DNA of 64,000 bases from Rhodocollybia butyracea (lineage: Eukaryota; Basidiomycota; Agaricomycetes; Agaricales; Omphalotaceae), in the NCBI GenBank assembly GCA_015501585.1, contig JADNRY010000004.1:806001-870000 (forward strand), read 5' to 3'. Positions within the stretch are counted from its first letter, which is position 1; each line of letters begins with the position of its first letter. This document shows, piece after piece, positions 45,207 through 56,322 of this stretch. A program made the translations under genes and the position numbers. The notes under the pieces are model-generated. The model saw only the letters and a program-made list of their open reading frames with translations, was not told where the DNA came from and searched no databases.

Positions 45207-45510
45207 TCCAATATCTCCAACAGGATACCCATATCCGCCATCTCAGGTTTGGGAGTTGGGACCAATAAGTATCTCCACTCCCAAGTTGCTCAAGCATGTA
45301 TAGCCGTCAAAACCTTCTGCAATGAAGGTGGACATTGTGAGTGTGAATTTGGAGGGCGGCTCTGTGGGAGTGAAGGGAGAGGAAGTGGAAGCAGATGATT
45401 GGGAAAAGGAATCCGGTGCAGACTTGGATAGTACTGTTTTTATCCCAACTCTAACACACCTTATGTGGGAGCGTGCAAAAGCCACCTCAATAGCAATGCC
45501 CGATATTAGG
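45207..45510 (-). pseudogene. 5'-nucleotidase-like copy, interrupted part
   Basis: This continues the metallophosphatase copy of 37300-37488 on the other side of the LTR element. The minus strand reads IAIEVAFARSHIRCVRV, then SKFTLTMSTFIAEGFDGYTCL. Joined at the TCCAA duplication, the sequence lines up with the uninterrupted copy near 17420-17440 (CTCCAATATCTCCAA). Homology stops near 45510, so the 5' two thirds of the gene are absent. Confidence 0.85.
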
Positions 45511-45529
45511 CCTAAAATTGGCCTAAGGT

Positions 45530-45910
45530 GTGTAACCGTACATTTTGACATTTTGTACACATTATATAATGCAATAAGAGAGCTATATGGAGCCCGAGCG
45601 TGATAGCTGTTGCCGAGGCAAAGAACTTAACAATAATACTCAGCGAGCCATGAAGGTACGCCCACAAGCGTAGCCTAGAGCCAAGCTAGCAAGGATACCT
45701 GGGCTGCCCGGAGATGTTGACACTAGACTGTCAATCTAGTTATATCCAAGAGTGTATACTCTCTAAACTATAGGACATCTTGAAGTGGGATAAGTACTAA
45801 GCCAACGCATTACTTGAGGGAAGGAATTATGAGGGAAGGCATCCCTTGCACTAAGACCCCCAACAAGCTATGTTAAGATGAAGACTTTACAGTCTGTAAC
45901 AATGGACCAG
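45530..45910. repeat. Dispersed repeat, second copy
   Basis: Diverged partner of 5455-5900 (see there). It carries the same word order and lies directly beside the metallophosphatase fragment and the 844-bp repeat. Noncoding. Confidence 0.6.
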
Positions 45911-45997
45911 AACAATCTCAAGGAAACCATAGAGGTCTACTTGCCGTAACCGTGAAAACGGTAGAAACATGCTTAGCGATTCCATGGAAAGCTATGC

Positions 45998-46841
45998 TGT
46001 CATGCTCTAGGCATATACAGACTGCCAATGTTTCCCGCTTACCATTACATAACCCGCTTCCGCCGCATTTCCGGTTCCAATACACTTCCGCTTTGCTTCT
46101 GTTTTACTTTTTCCTTCACTGTACACTTTCTATAATCCCGTTGATCCATTCTCGATCATTCTTACAATCATACATATGCTTTATGCTCATCCCGCCGCTT
46201 CTGCTTATGTTTATTGTTGTCTTTCATCCCTTGTACTTCTTTTGGCTATTCTTGTCTTTTCTACTCTTGGATTATTACCTATCACTACTCCGGTCCTCGA
46301 GTACCCTTTATATAGTTCCGTAGCATGTCAAGTACAGTAGATTGGAAATGTTGCTTAACCTCTTGACTCATGTGCTCTTGTGTGTTCTGGTTTCTTGCTT
46401 TATCTGTTTCTTTAAATCTGTTTCTTCACTCCATTGTTTTCACAACCTCTGCAATTTACTATCATCTATTTGGTCCCGCTCTGTTTGCACCACATCAGGT
46501 CAGCTACCACTTGACCTTCCGCTTCCGCTCATATTGCTATCAAAGCCGCTTGCACTTAGTGGGTCCTACCCTTTGAGTTGGAAACTCATCTACTCTTAGG
46601 CTTACTTGTCAAGTTTATTCTATTGCCTGTACGGACCTGCAGTCCTTACATTAGTCCCTTGGACGATCCCGGCACAAGTCTTACATCCCATAGGCACTTC
46701 AGAACCATTCTACACTCACATCCTTTCACATCTCAAACCAACTTTCTCAGTTCGGCTGAACAATGGCAGTATGGAGTGTATCCACACTTTGGTTTCCAGG
46801 TTTGTAACCTGTGCTCAAAGGATTCCAACTAGATCCTTACA
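45998..46841. mobile_element. 844-bp LTR-like repeat, copy 1
   Basis: Begins TGTCATGCTCTAGGCATATA and ends CTAGATCCTTACA. The second copy at 55479-56322 has the same length and high similarity. TGT...ACA ends suggest a solo LTR. The flanks here (TATGC and TACAT) do not form a clear target duplication. The many open frames inside are shadows of its C/T-rich strand. Confidence 0.7.
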
Positions 46842-47575
46842 TACATGCCGGGATAGCCTTGGCAAATTGAAATATTTGATCTTAGAGATCATACATGCGA
46901 GGTCTTTATTGCGAGCAGGAGCAGTCAGCTTCAAAACATGATTGCCGAGGCTTAACTAGTGATGGACTTCTGCCACTGCATGACAAAATGACTTATAATC
47001 AGAAGTGCTGCTCCTACCTCCAGCTGCAAGTACTAAGTGGAACAGTTATACTACAGATACATTTCAAACAAGTGTGATAAATGCCAAGGATGCTCTTTCA
47101 TGTAATTTTCCTCTAAGATCTCTAGAATCGGCAATATCTACTGCAGATGAACTTGAGCAACAAATAGCTTAGATGAGAATACAGACAGTCTCAGGGGGGT
47201 CGAGTCCTAAACATTCAGCATGTTTCCAACACTCAATGAACCCATAACAAGGGCTAATGTGCATGGTACTGGCAGGGTACAGTGGTAACTTCATGGACAC
47301 CTATGACACTGGCAAAGGGAGCGAGAAGCTTGCTCCCAGTGGACTGAGCTTCCAAGGCTTCCAAAGCTCGATGTGGTTGACGCTTAATGTTCAGCTGTGG
47401 GTGGAGCCACAGGTATCTGCTAGAATTGCTAGCATTGGGGCAGGGCACTGGCAAAGGAGCGAGGAGCAAGTTTGCACCTAGCAGACTGAGCTGCTAGTAA
47501 AGCTCTATGTCGTTGAAAGCCTCGAGGCTTGATGTTCAAGACTGTGGGCAGAGCCACGGGTATCTGCTAGTCTAT
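46842..47575. other. No gene; internally repeated gene-like fragment
   Basis: 47268-47430 and 47435-47570 are an imperfect direct duplication (GGCACTGGCAAAGGRAGCGAG, GTGGGYRGAGCCACRGGTATCTGCTAG). The last word recurs near 49815, 52815 and 54945. No open frame was recognised. Confidence 0.45.
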
Positions 47576-49033
47576 CAGTTCAGTCACCCACATATTTGGT
47601 CTTATTAGTCTACACTTTTGTTACATTGACCTTACTAAAAAGACTCAAAAACCTAGGCAAAACCTGGGCAGCTAGGTCATGACCTTGGGATTTAGGTCAT
47701 GACCTAAAAAATTGGTCATGACCTAGGTCAGGTTGGTCTTTTCCTGGGGTTGGTAGGTCATGGCCTGGGGTGAAATAGGATATGGCCTAGGTGGGGCAGG
47801 GCATGGTCTAGGTGAGGGAGGATATGGTCTAGGAGTCTAAGAGGTGAAGGGTGAGAGTGGAGGATGGTGAGATAGAGAATATAAACAAGAATGAAATATC
47901 ATAGAATAATGACTTGAAATTTTTAGAAACATATTGGGATTTTTTACATATCTGTAGATTATGACAAGATTAAGCTAAGTCACAGTGCCCTGTTCTGGGT
48001 GGTCAGGGAAGCATGGGACTTACCTGACCTAGCTGATTTAGGTCATGACCTACTTTTTTTAGGTCATGACCTACCTGACCTACCTAGCCTAGGTCATGAC
48101 CTACCTAACCTAGGTCATGACCTGGGTGAACTAGGTCATGACCCAGGCCAATTTAAAAATTACTAAATTAGGAAATTTTTCAATTTTTGCAGTGGATGAG
48201 GTCAAAGCTGTTGTTATTACCAAATAAGGCAATTTTCAAACACCTTAACCGGTTTTATGTTTTTTTAATAGAGTTTGGATACTCATCCACTGCAAAAATT
48301 GAAAAATTTCCTAATTTAGTAATTTTTAAATTGGCCCGGGTCATGATCTAGTTCACCCAGGTCATGACCTAGGCTAGGTAGGTCATGACCTAGGTCAGGT
48401 AGGTCATGACCTAGGTTAGGTAGGTCATGACCTAGGTTAGGTAGGTCATGACCTAGTTCACCCAGGTCATGACCTAAATCAGCTAGGTCAGATAAGTCCC
48501 ATGCTTCCCTGACCACCCAGAACAGGGCACTGTGACTTAGCTTAATCTTGTCATAATCTACAGATATGTAAAAAATCCCAATATGTTTCTAAAAATTTCA
48601 AGTCATTATTCTATGATATTTCATTCTTGTTTATATTCTCTATCTCACCATCCTCCACTCTCACCCTACACCTCTTAGACTATATCTCCCCCTCCTAGAC
48701 CATACCCTCCTCCTCCCAGACTATACCCTCCTCCTCCTAGACCATACCCTCCCTCACCTAGACCATGCCCTCCCTCACCTAGACCATGCCCTCCCTCACC
48801 TAGACCATGCCCTGCCCCACCTAGGCCATATCCTATCTCACCCCAGACCATGACCTACCAACCCCAGGAAAGACCAACCTGACCTAGGTCATGACCAATT
48901 TTTTAGGTCATGACCTAATTCCCAGGTCATGACCTAGCTGCCCGGGTTTTGCCTAGGTTTTTGGGTCTTTTTAGTAAGGTCAATGTAACAAAAGTGTAGA
49001 CTAATAAGACCAAATATGTGGTTGCCTGAAGTG
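47576..49033. mobile_element. Large foldback element A
   Basis: This 1458-bp element is almost one palindrome: 47576-48195 pairs with about 48285-49033. Ends are CAGTTCAG and CTGAAGTG, flanked by the 7-bp direct repeat AGTCTAT (47569-47575 and 49034-49040). Arms contain runs of GGTCATGACC joined by CTAGGTCAGGTA-type spacers (notably 48340-48480). The loop holds GCAGTGGATGAGGTCAAAGC, shared with elements B and C. There are no genes. Confidence 0.9.
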
Positions 49034-50311
49034 AGTCTATCTACAATTAAAATAGCCTGAAGGGCTAAATCAAGGCAACAATTGGATAAGATAAAGAAAG
49101 ATCTGTTGGAGAACTACTCTGTCACATGTACACAGTCTGGTACACGCCGCTTTGACATCGTTTGATAGGTATACACCATCAGCTTACAATATACTGTACA
49201 GTTGGTAGTATATTATCACACTACACGGCGGTGTCTTCTAGCTCCCTCAGTTGTTTCTTGTTCAACTGAGGTAAGCCTGTTCCTCCATTTTTTATCTTGT
49301 TTCTTACTTACCATATTTCCTTTCCTTTCCATACTTATAGTTACATTATAGTTTAAGTGACTTCTACAGGTACACAGAATTACAGTTGATTCCTGTTCAA
49401 CCAAGTTTCAGTGACTCCTACAAGATCAATGCAAGAAAATAGTAAGCTGGAATAAGATGAGTTCAAATGTATCTCTACTGGCTGGTTTGTCTGGGGCTTG
49501 GCACACATGAGAGTGGGCTCTCTTTGTTATTTGCCTGCTTTTTTAATCAGAAATCTAGGACAAATAAACATTGATACACATCTAAATGATGTTAGTGTTA
49601 TGTGCGCAAGGAGTGGGGACAAAAATTCCGAACTATTTTTTTTTTATCCAAGCCAAGTTGCAGTGATGATTGATGAGAGCTTGAATAGGCCAATAGGTAC
49701 CACCATCAATTACAAGATGGCATATTTAATAATTACTCTCAAGCGGCTTATCTCAGAAGACACTGAGCTTTTAAACCTCTATGTCCTCAAAGGCCTCAAC
49801 TGAGTCGATTGTGGACAGAGCCACAGGTATCTGTACGTGATATTCAACAATACTCATAGTACTCGTAGCCTTTGACTCACTGCAGGTGCGCGCCCTTGAT
49901 TGCACTTGATTGCATTGCAACAGTGAATCTGTAAGACTAGTTAATAATGTATCTAATAAACAAAGGATTAGTGAACTAGTACTACAAGTAAGTAAGATGA
50001 ATACACATTCCAGGACCATGTTGAGTGAACAACTGGGGTGCCAAACAGTAAGTACTCATTGCTATATACACCACCATGGTAGATAGATAGAACAAGGAAA
50101 AATAAAGGAATAAAGAAAACAAAAGGAAGAAAGAATACCCTATCCTTTGAGGTAGCGGGACTTCCATCTACAGCCTGGAAGGTCTCTGCTGCGACAGAAT
50201 CAACCGCATTTCCTACACTAGTAGTGCTACACTCAGACATCACATACCCAGAGATCTTATATATACCAAGTTGCATTGTGAAACTTGAGTGCTTTTTAGG
50301 GCAGGGGACAA
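49034..50311. other. Intergenic, no gene accepted
   Basis: AT-rich DNA with a 101-codon frame at 49498-49803 that has no recognisable features and a low-complexity centre. The word GAGCCACAGGTATCTG near 49815 links it to the repeated fragment at 47.3-47.6 kb. Confidence 0.4.
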
Positions 50312-50673
50312 CATCAGGAAAAGCCGTTTTTGCCTAGGTGACCCCAGAGTGGCCTAAAGCAAACTAGGTGACCTATGAATCCTATGGGATCCTAGGAATT
50401 TGGGCTTGTCCCTTGCCAGTCAAGGCTCTTGAGGATTTCCTAGGGTATCCTAGGCAAACCCAGGGCAAGCCTAGGTTTGCCCAGGTTTTCCCAGGTGTTC
50501 CCCAGGAGCACCTGGGCAAACCTGGGCAAACCTAGGCTTGCCTAGGGAATCCTCAAGAGCCTTGACTGGCAAGGGACGAGCCCAAATTCCTAGGATGCCA
50601 TAGGATTCATAGGTCACCTAGTTTGCTTTAGGCCACTCTGGGGTCACCTAGGCAAAAACGGCTTTTCCTGATG
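50312..50673. mobile_element. 362-bp near-perfect palindrome
   Basis: The sequence reads CATCAGGAAAAGCCGTTTTT inwards and ends with its reverse complement at 50673. The arms meet near 50500 around CCCCAGGAGCACCTGGG-type sequence. Pairing is interrupted at only a few positions. CCTAGG and CCCAGG words dominate. There is no gene and no clear target duplication. It is likely a foldback MITE of a different family from elements A-C. Confidence 0.85.
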
Positions 50674-50840
50674 AAGTTTGGAGTTCAGTGGGGGCTTCAA
50701 GTAGTCGATACCATGTAGATAACTCCCTTTTGAATATAGAATTGATGATTTAAAGTCACTTTAGTAAGATTTTGTGGTGACCAAGTGGTGACTGAACAGT
50801 AACTAGATTGCTCAACGAAATTTTACATAGACCGATCAAG

Positions 50841-53800
50841 CAGTTCAGTCACCCTCTTTTTTAGTCTAATTAGCTTACACTTTTGTTACATTGACCTGAC
50901 TAAAAAGACCCAGAATCCTGGGCTTATCCTTCGAGCCTAGGTCATGACCTGGAGATTAGGTCATGACCTAGGGTCCAGGTCAAGACCTAGGTCAGGCTGG
51001 TCTAGGACATGGCCAAGGGTAGGGTAGGGGATGGTGTAGCAGGGGTGGGGGAGTGTGAGGGGGGAATGGGAGACCTGATAGGAGGGGAGGAAGACCAAAG
51101 GCAGGTAGGCAGGTAGGTGACCTAGGGTTGAATAGGGTATGCTTTGGGATGGGTAGGGGATGGGTAGGGGAGTGTAGTAGAGTGTCTGGGAGGAGTAAGG
51201 GAGTGTCTGGAAGAGGTAGAGAAGTGTGTGTGAGTGTAGGAGGAGGGAGACCAAAGAACAGGACACCAGGAAAAGGGAGGACAGGTGCTTGGGATGATAA
51301 GGGATGCTGTGTTAATGGATACCTGGGAAGAGGGACAGTGGAATAATTGAGATGCTGTGGAAGAGATCAGAACAATTCTTAAAGGGATTGGGGAATTGTT
51401 TCTGAGGGTGGCCGCAACATGGAAGGGGTCTTACAGGGCACCCTTAGGGATGTGGAGTAGGCAGAGCAGGAGGGTAGAACCACTTGCTCTGGGCAACTTG
51501 GTTTTGACCTGGTCTTGACCAGGGGCAGGTTGGTCTTGATCTAGGTCAGGTTGGTCTTGACCTAGGTCAGGTTGGTCTTGACCTAGGTCAGGTTGGTCTT
51601 GACCTAGGTCAGGTTGGTCTTGACCTGGGTCAACTTGGTCTTGACCTAGGTCAACTTGGTCTTGACCTAGGTCAACTTGGTCTTGACCTAGGTCAACTTG
51701 GTCTTGACCTAGGTCAACTTGGCCTTGACCTAGTTCAACTTGGTCTTGACCTGGGTCAACTTGGTCAAGACCAAGGTTAAGTTGGTCTTGACCTGGGTGA
51801 ACTTGGTCTTGACCTGAGTCACTTTGGTCTTGACCTGGGGCAACTTGGTCTTGACCTGGGTGAACTTGGGCTGAACTTGGGCTTGACCTAGGTCACCTTG
51901 GTCTTGACCTGGGTGAACTTGGTCTTGACCTGGGTGAACTTGGTCTTGACCTGGGTGAACTTGGGCTTGACCTAGGTCACCTTGGTCTTGACCTGTCAGG
52001 TTGGTCTTGACCTAAAGCATTTTCAAAATGACTAATTAGGAAATTTTAATATTTTTGCAGTGGATGAGGTCAAAGCTGTTTTTATTACCAAATTAGGAAA
52101 TTTTCAAACACTTTAATTGGTTTTATGTTTTTCTACACTTTTGATAAATTACTATATTAGGCAATTTTATTTCAATAGGGTTTATTTTCTAATTAGGCAA
52201 TTTCAAAACTTTTGCAGTGGATGAGGTCAAAGCTGTTTCCATTGCATAATTGAAAAGTGACAAATCTTTTGCAGTGGATGAGGCCAAAGCTGTTTTCATT
52301 ACTTAATTGAGAAATCACAAATCTCTTGCAGTGGATGAGGTCAAAGCTGTTTTCACTACTTAATGGGGAAATTGTCAAACTTAACAAAAAAAACTGTTTA
52401 CACTCTTTCCCTGAGGACCACTGCTTGTAGTAGACATCCAGATCTCCTCTCTATATATGGAACAGGTTGCTCACCACAAATGAAGGTAGTCCTGTGGTGG
52501 GAAGGGGCTGGATTGCAAAATATTTTTTGGATAACCTTTGATTGTAGTGGATGAGGCCAAAGCTGTATGTCCATAAAAGGAAATCAATGAAAAGTGTTGA
52601 GTCTAAAGATTGCTTGATATAACATGCAGATTGGAGTGGATAAGGCTGATCCTTTTCATCCCCTGATGCCCTGATATGTTCTCTACCCTTTCTTGGTCTC
52701 TGATATATTTAGATGGCCCCTGGGAGATCAGTCTTTACTGATCTTTAAACTTTCCCATCAAAAACCCTCATTTTTTTCGAAATTTAAGGATAAGTATCAG
52801 AGTATCCAGGGCAGGTGGGGCCACAGGCATCTATGGCATTGTACTCTGGTATGATAGGTACATTTGGAGCACTCAGGAGTAGCCTATACTGTACTGGGAA
52901 AGTGGGTAATAATTGATCTCTGTATAAGTGTGCATAAATTTCGCTTTTTTACCTATTAAATCATTAATAGTGGCAGCTGTAGGGCAGAGAAGACTGTCTA
53001 TCTTGGCATATAGCATGCTAGTATTATACAGACTAATATGAGAATCTTTTCTTGACCTACCCCACCCTTGTCTTGATGTACCAGTAGTCCTGTGTTCTTA
53101 AGTGTTAGATACATGTGTCAAACTTATGGTCACATCTTGAACCTCAGATAGTGAGTATATTTTCTCATAAATGTGCTCTATCAGGCTCGAGTACACTATC
53201 CCTCGAGTTACTCCTCCATCCATTGACTACAGCTTCCTCTATTAATGATTTAATAGGTAAAAAAGCGAAATTTATGCACACTTATACAGAGATCAATTAT
53301 TACCCACTTTCCCAGTACAGTATAGGCTACTCCTGAGTGCTCCAAATGTACCTATCATACCAGAGTACAATGCCATAGATGCCTGTGGCCCCACCTGCCC
53401 TGGATACTCTGATACTTATCCTTAAATTTCGAAAAAATGAGGGTTTTTGATGGGAAAGTTTAAAGATCAGTAAAGACTGATCTCCCAGGGGCCATCTAAA
53501 TATATCAGAGACCAAGAAAGGGTAGAGAACATATCAGGGCATCAGGGGATGAAAAGGATCAGCCTTATCCACTCCAATCTGCATGTTATATCAAGCAATC
53601 TTTAGACTCAACACTTTTCATTGATTTCCTTTTATGGACATACAGCTTTGGCCTCATCCACTACAATCAAAGGTTATCCAAAAAATATTTTGCAATCCAG
53701 CCCCTTCCCACCACAGGACTACCTTCATTTGTGGTGAGCAACCTGTTCTATATATAGAGAGAGGATCTGGATGTCTACTATAAGCAGTTGTCCTCAGGGA

Positions 53801-54758
53801 AAGAGTGTAAACAGTTTTTTTGTTAAGTTTGACAATTTCCCAATTAAGTAGTGAAAACAGCTTTGACCTCATCCACTGCAAGAGATTTGTGATTTCATAA
53901 TTAAGTAATGAAAACAGCTTTGGCCTCATCCACTGCAAAAGCTTTGTCACTTCTCAATTAGGCAATGAAAACAGCTTTGACCTCATCCACTGCAAAAGTT
54001 TTGAAATTACCTAATTAGGAAAGAAACCCTATTGAGATAAAATTGCCTAATATAGTAATTTATAAAAAGTGTAGAAAAACATAAAACCAATTAAAGTGTT
54101 TGAAAATTTCCTAATTTGGTAATAAAAACAGCTTTGACCTCATCCACTGCAAAAATATTAAAATTTCCTAATTAGTCATTTTGAAAATGCTTTAGATCAA
54201 GACCAAGTCCACCCAGGTCAAGACCAGGTTGACCCAGGTCCAGACCAAGGTGACCTAGGTCAAGACCAACCTGGCCCTGGTCAAAACCAACCTAACCTAG
54301 GTCAAGACCAAGTTGACCAAGATGACCCAGGTCAAGACCAAGTTGCCCAGAGCAAGTGGTTCTACCCCTCCTGCTCTGTCTACTCCACATATCTAACACT
54401 GGCCTGTAAGACCCCCACCATGTTGTGGCCACCCTCAGAAATAATTCCCCAATTCCTCTATCAATTATTCTGATCTCTCCCACAGCATCTCAATCATTCC
54501 ACTGTCCCTCTCCCCAGGTATCCATTAACACAGCCTCCCTTATCATCCCTAGCACCTGTCCTCCCTTTTCCTGGTGATCCTGTTCTTTGGTCTCCCCCTC
54601 CTACACTCACACACACTTCTCTACCTCCTCCAGTGTTATGACTCGATCAATAGTCTTGTCCAAACCTTCACAGTACGTAACTCGGTGGTAACAATAATAA
54701 GAGAAATTAATGGAGATTATAGAGCAAGCCTTTACCTAAAAAGTGGTTGCCTAAAGTG
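50841..54758. mobile_element. Large foldback element B
   Basis: The 3918-bp element ends in CAGTTCAGTCACC (50841) and GGTTGCCTAAAGTG (54758). It is flanked by the perfect 7-bp direct repeat GATCAAG (50834-50840 and 54759-54765). About 52027-52975 is the inverted copy of 53235-54187, the loop being about 52975-53235. The outer parts are unequal because the left arm carries an expanded tandem array (51495-52015). The unit GCAGTGGATGAGGTCAAAGC recurs five or six times per arm at about 55-60-base spacing. There are no genes. Frames inside are shadows. Confidence 0.9.
51495..52015 (+). repeat. 21-base tandem array in element B
   Basis: About 24 head-to-tail copies of a 21-base unit close to AACTTGGTCTTGACCTAGGT+C. 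Blocks of variants (GGTCAGG, GGTCAAC, GGGTGAA) sit next to each other, as expected for local duplication. The right arm has only about five copies (54187-54345). Confidence 0.9.
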
Positions 54759-55478
54759 GATCAAGAGCCATTTAGATAAGTACCTACTTTAAAGTTTAAA
54801 TAAATACTACTCAGGACCAACTAGTGTACCAAATAATGTCAAGATATGCGCGTAGACTAGCGAGGAGCTTGACAGCATTACACGAGACAGGCTCTCAATG
54901 TTCAACATTTTTCGCTTTATACTATGCCTTCTGTCCGTCCAGCAATGGGTCAGAGCCATGGGTATCTGTAAGTTTATTAATATTGTACTACTGTCAGATA
55001 AGGTAAGTATATCACAAGAGCATGAAGTGGGGAATGTAGTTATGATAACTTAACATCTGAAGGTATATAAGTAAGAGAAAGGAGAGCCCTACCTATATTG
55101 TACAAATGATGATACAACTGAGGGATAGCACTGCTACAGGACTGATGGGAGCATTAAGCACAGAAGCGAGGATGTATTAGAATCATTGTTTAAGGAGGTG
55201 TTGTTTGAAGAGGCATTGTTTGAGAAAAGGCCAGGCTCAAACTGGTAGAAACGGTAGTGACAGCAGAAGGGGAAGCAATAGCAAAACCGGAACTCAAGCA
55301 GTGGTTGGGAAATGCATGATAGTTGTAACATTGTTATTGGCCTTGTCCTGTGTTTTCTCCTTCTCTTTATGCCTTATCTAGTAATGTGTCGAAATGTTGG
55401 TTCCATTCAGTAGCCTATTACTACATGCATATTAATTATATATAACTTGCAGCAAACGACGCAACATGATGGGATGTG
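54759..55478. other. Intergenic, no gene seen
   Basis: No convincing frame. GGTCAGAGCCATGGGTATCTG near 54947 is another copy of the short repeated word seen at 47.4-47.6 kb. Confidence 0.4.
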
Positions 55479-56322
55479 TGTCATGCCCTAGGCATATACA
55501 GACTGCCAATGTTTCCCGCTTACTGTTACATAACCCGCTTCCGCCGCATTTCCGGTTCCAATACACTTCCACTTTGCTTCCGTTTTACTTTTTCCTTCAC
55601 TGTACACTTTCTATGATCCTGTCAATCCATTCTCCATCATTCTTACAATCATACATATGCTTTATGCTCATCCCGCTGCTTCCGCTTATGTTCATCATTG
55701 TCTTTCATCCCTTGTACTTCTTTTGGCTATTCTTGTCTTTTCTACTCTCAGATTATTACCTATCGCTACTCCGGTCCTCAAGTACCCTTTATATAGTTCT
55801 GTACCATGTCAAGTACAGTAGATTGGAAATATTGCTTAACCCCTTGACTCGTGTGCTCTTGTGTGTTCTGGTTTCTCGCTTTATCTGTTTCTTTAACTCT
55901 GTTTCTTCACTCCATCGTTTTCACAACCTCTGCAATCTACTATCATCTATTTGGTTCCGCTCTGTTTGCGCCGCATCAGGTCAGCTACCGCTTGACCTTC
56001 CGCTTCCGCTCATATCGCTATCAAAGCTGCTTGTACTTAGTGGATCCTACCCTTCGAGTTGGAAACTCATCTACTCTTAGGCTTACTCGCCGAGTTCATT
56101 CTATTGCCAGTACGGACCTGCCGTCCCTACATTAGTCCCTTGGACAATCCCGACACGAGTCTTACATCCCATAGGCACTTCAGAACCGTTCTACACTCAC
56201 ATCCTTTCACATCTCAAACCAACTTTCCCAGTTCGGCTGAACGACAGAAGTATGGAGCGTATCTGCACTTTGGTTTCCAGGTTTGTAACCTGCGCTCAAA
56301 GGACTCCGCCTAGATCCTTACA
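55479..56322. mobile_element. 844-bp LTR-like repeat, copy 2
   Basis: Begins TGTCATGCCCTAGGCATATA and ends CTAGATCCTTACA, the same length as copy 1. Flanks ATGTG (left) and ACGTG (right) differ at one base and may be a worn 5-bp target duplication, which would fit a solo LTR. Confidence 0.75.

Noticed and set aside
46342..46941. Several long plus-strand frames rich in F, L, S
   Set aside because: They occur in the C/T-rich strand of the 844-bp repeat, overlap in different frames, and the same frames recur in the second copy at 55466-56135. They are composition shadows.
47680..48480. A CRISPR array
   Set aside because: Repeats are short, adjacent and self-complementary with no unique spacers of constant length, and the host is a eukaryote.
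48316..48516. 66-codon frame with HDLPNLGHDL repeats on the minus strand
   Set aside because: It is the translation of the GGTCATGACC array in foldback element A. The repeat length is fixed by the DNA array and the strand-symmetric DNA gives similar frames on the other strand.
49498..49803. 101-codon plus-strand ORF as a gene
   Set aside because: No domain, no homologue seen, poly-F/Y centre from a T run. Left as intergenic.
52363..53950. Small frames with the shared sequence TACSRHPDLLSIYGTGC
   Set aside because: They lie in both arms of the foldback palindrome, one on each strand, so they are the same DNA read twice and not evidence of a gene.
45998..56322. One intact 10-kb LTR retrotransposon bounded by the 844-bp repeats
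   Set aside because: Outer flanks (TATGC and ACGTG) do not match, no primer site or polypurine tract is seen inside, and the interior has no gag or pol.
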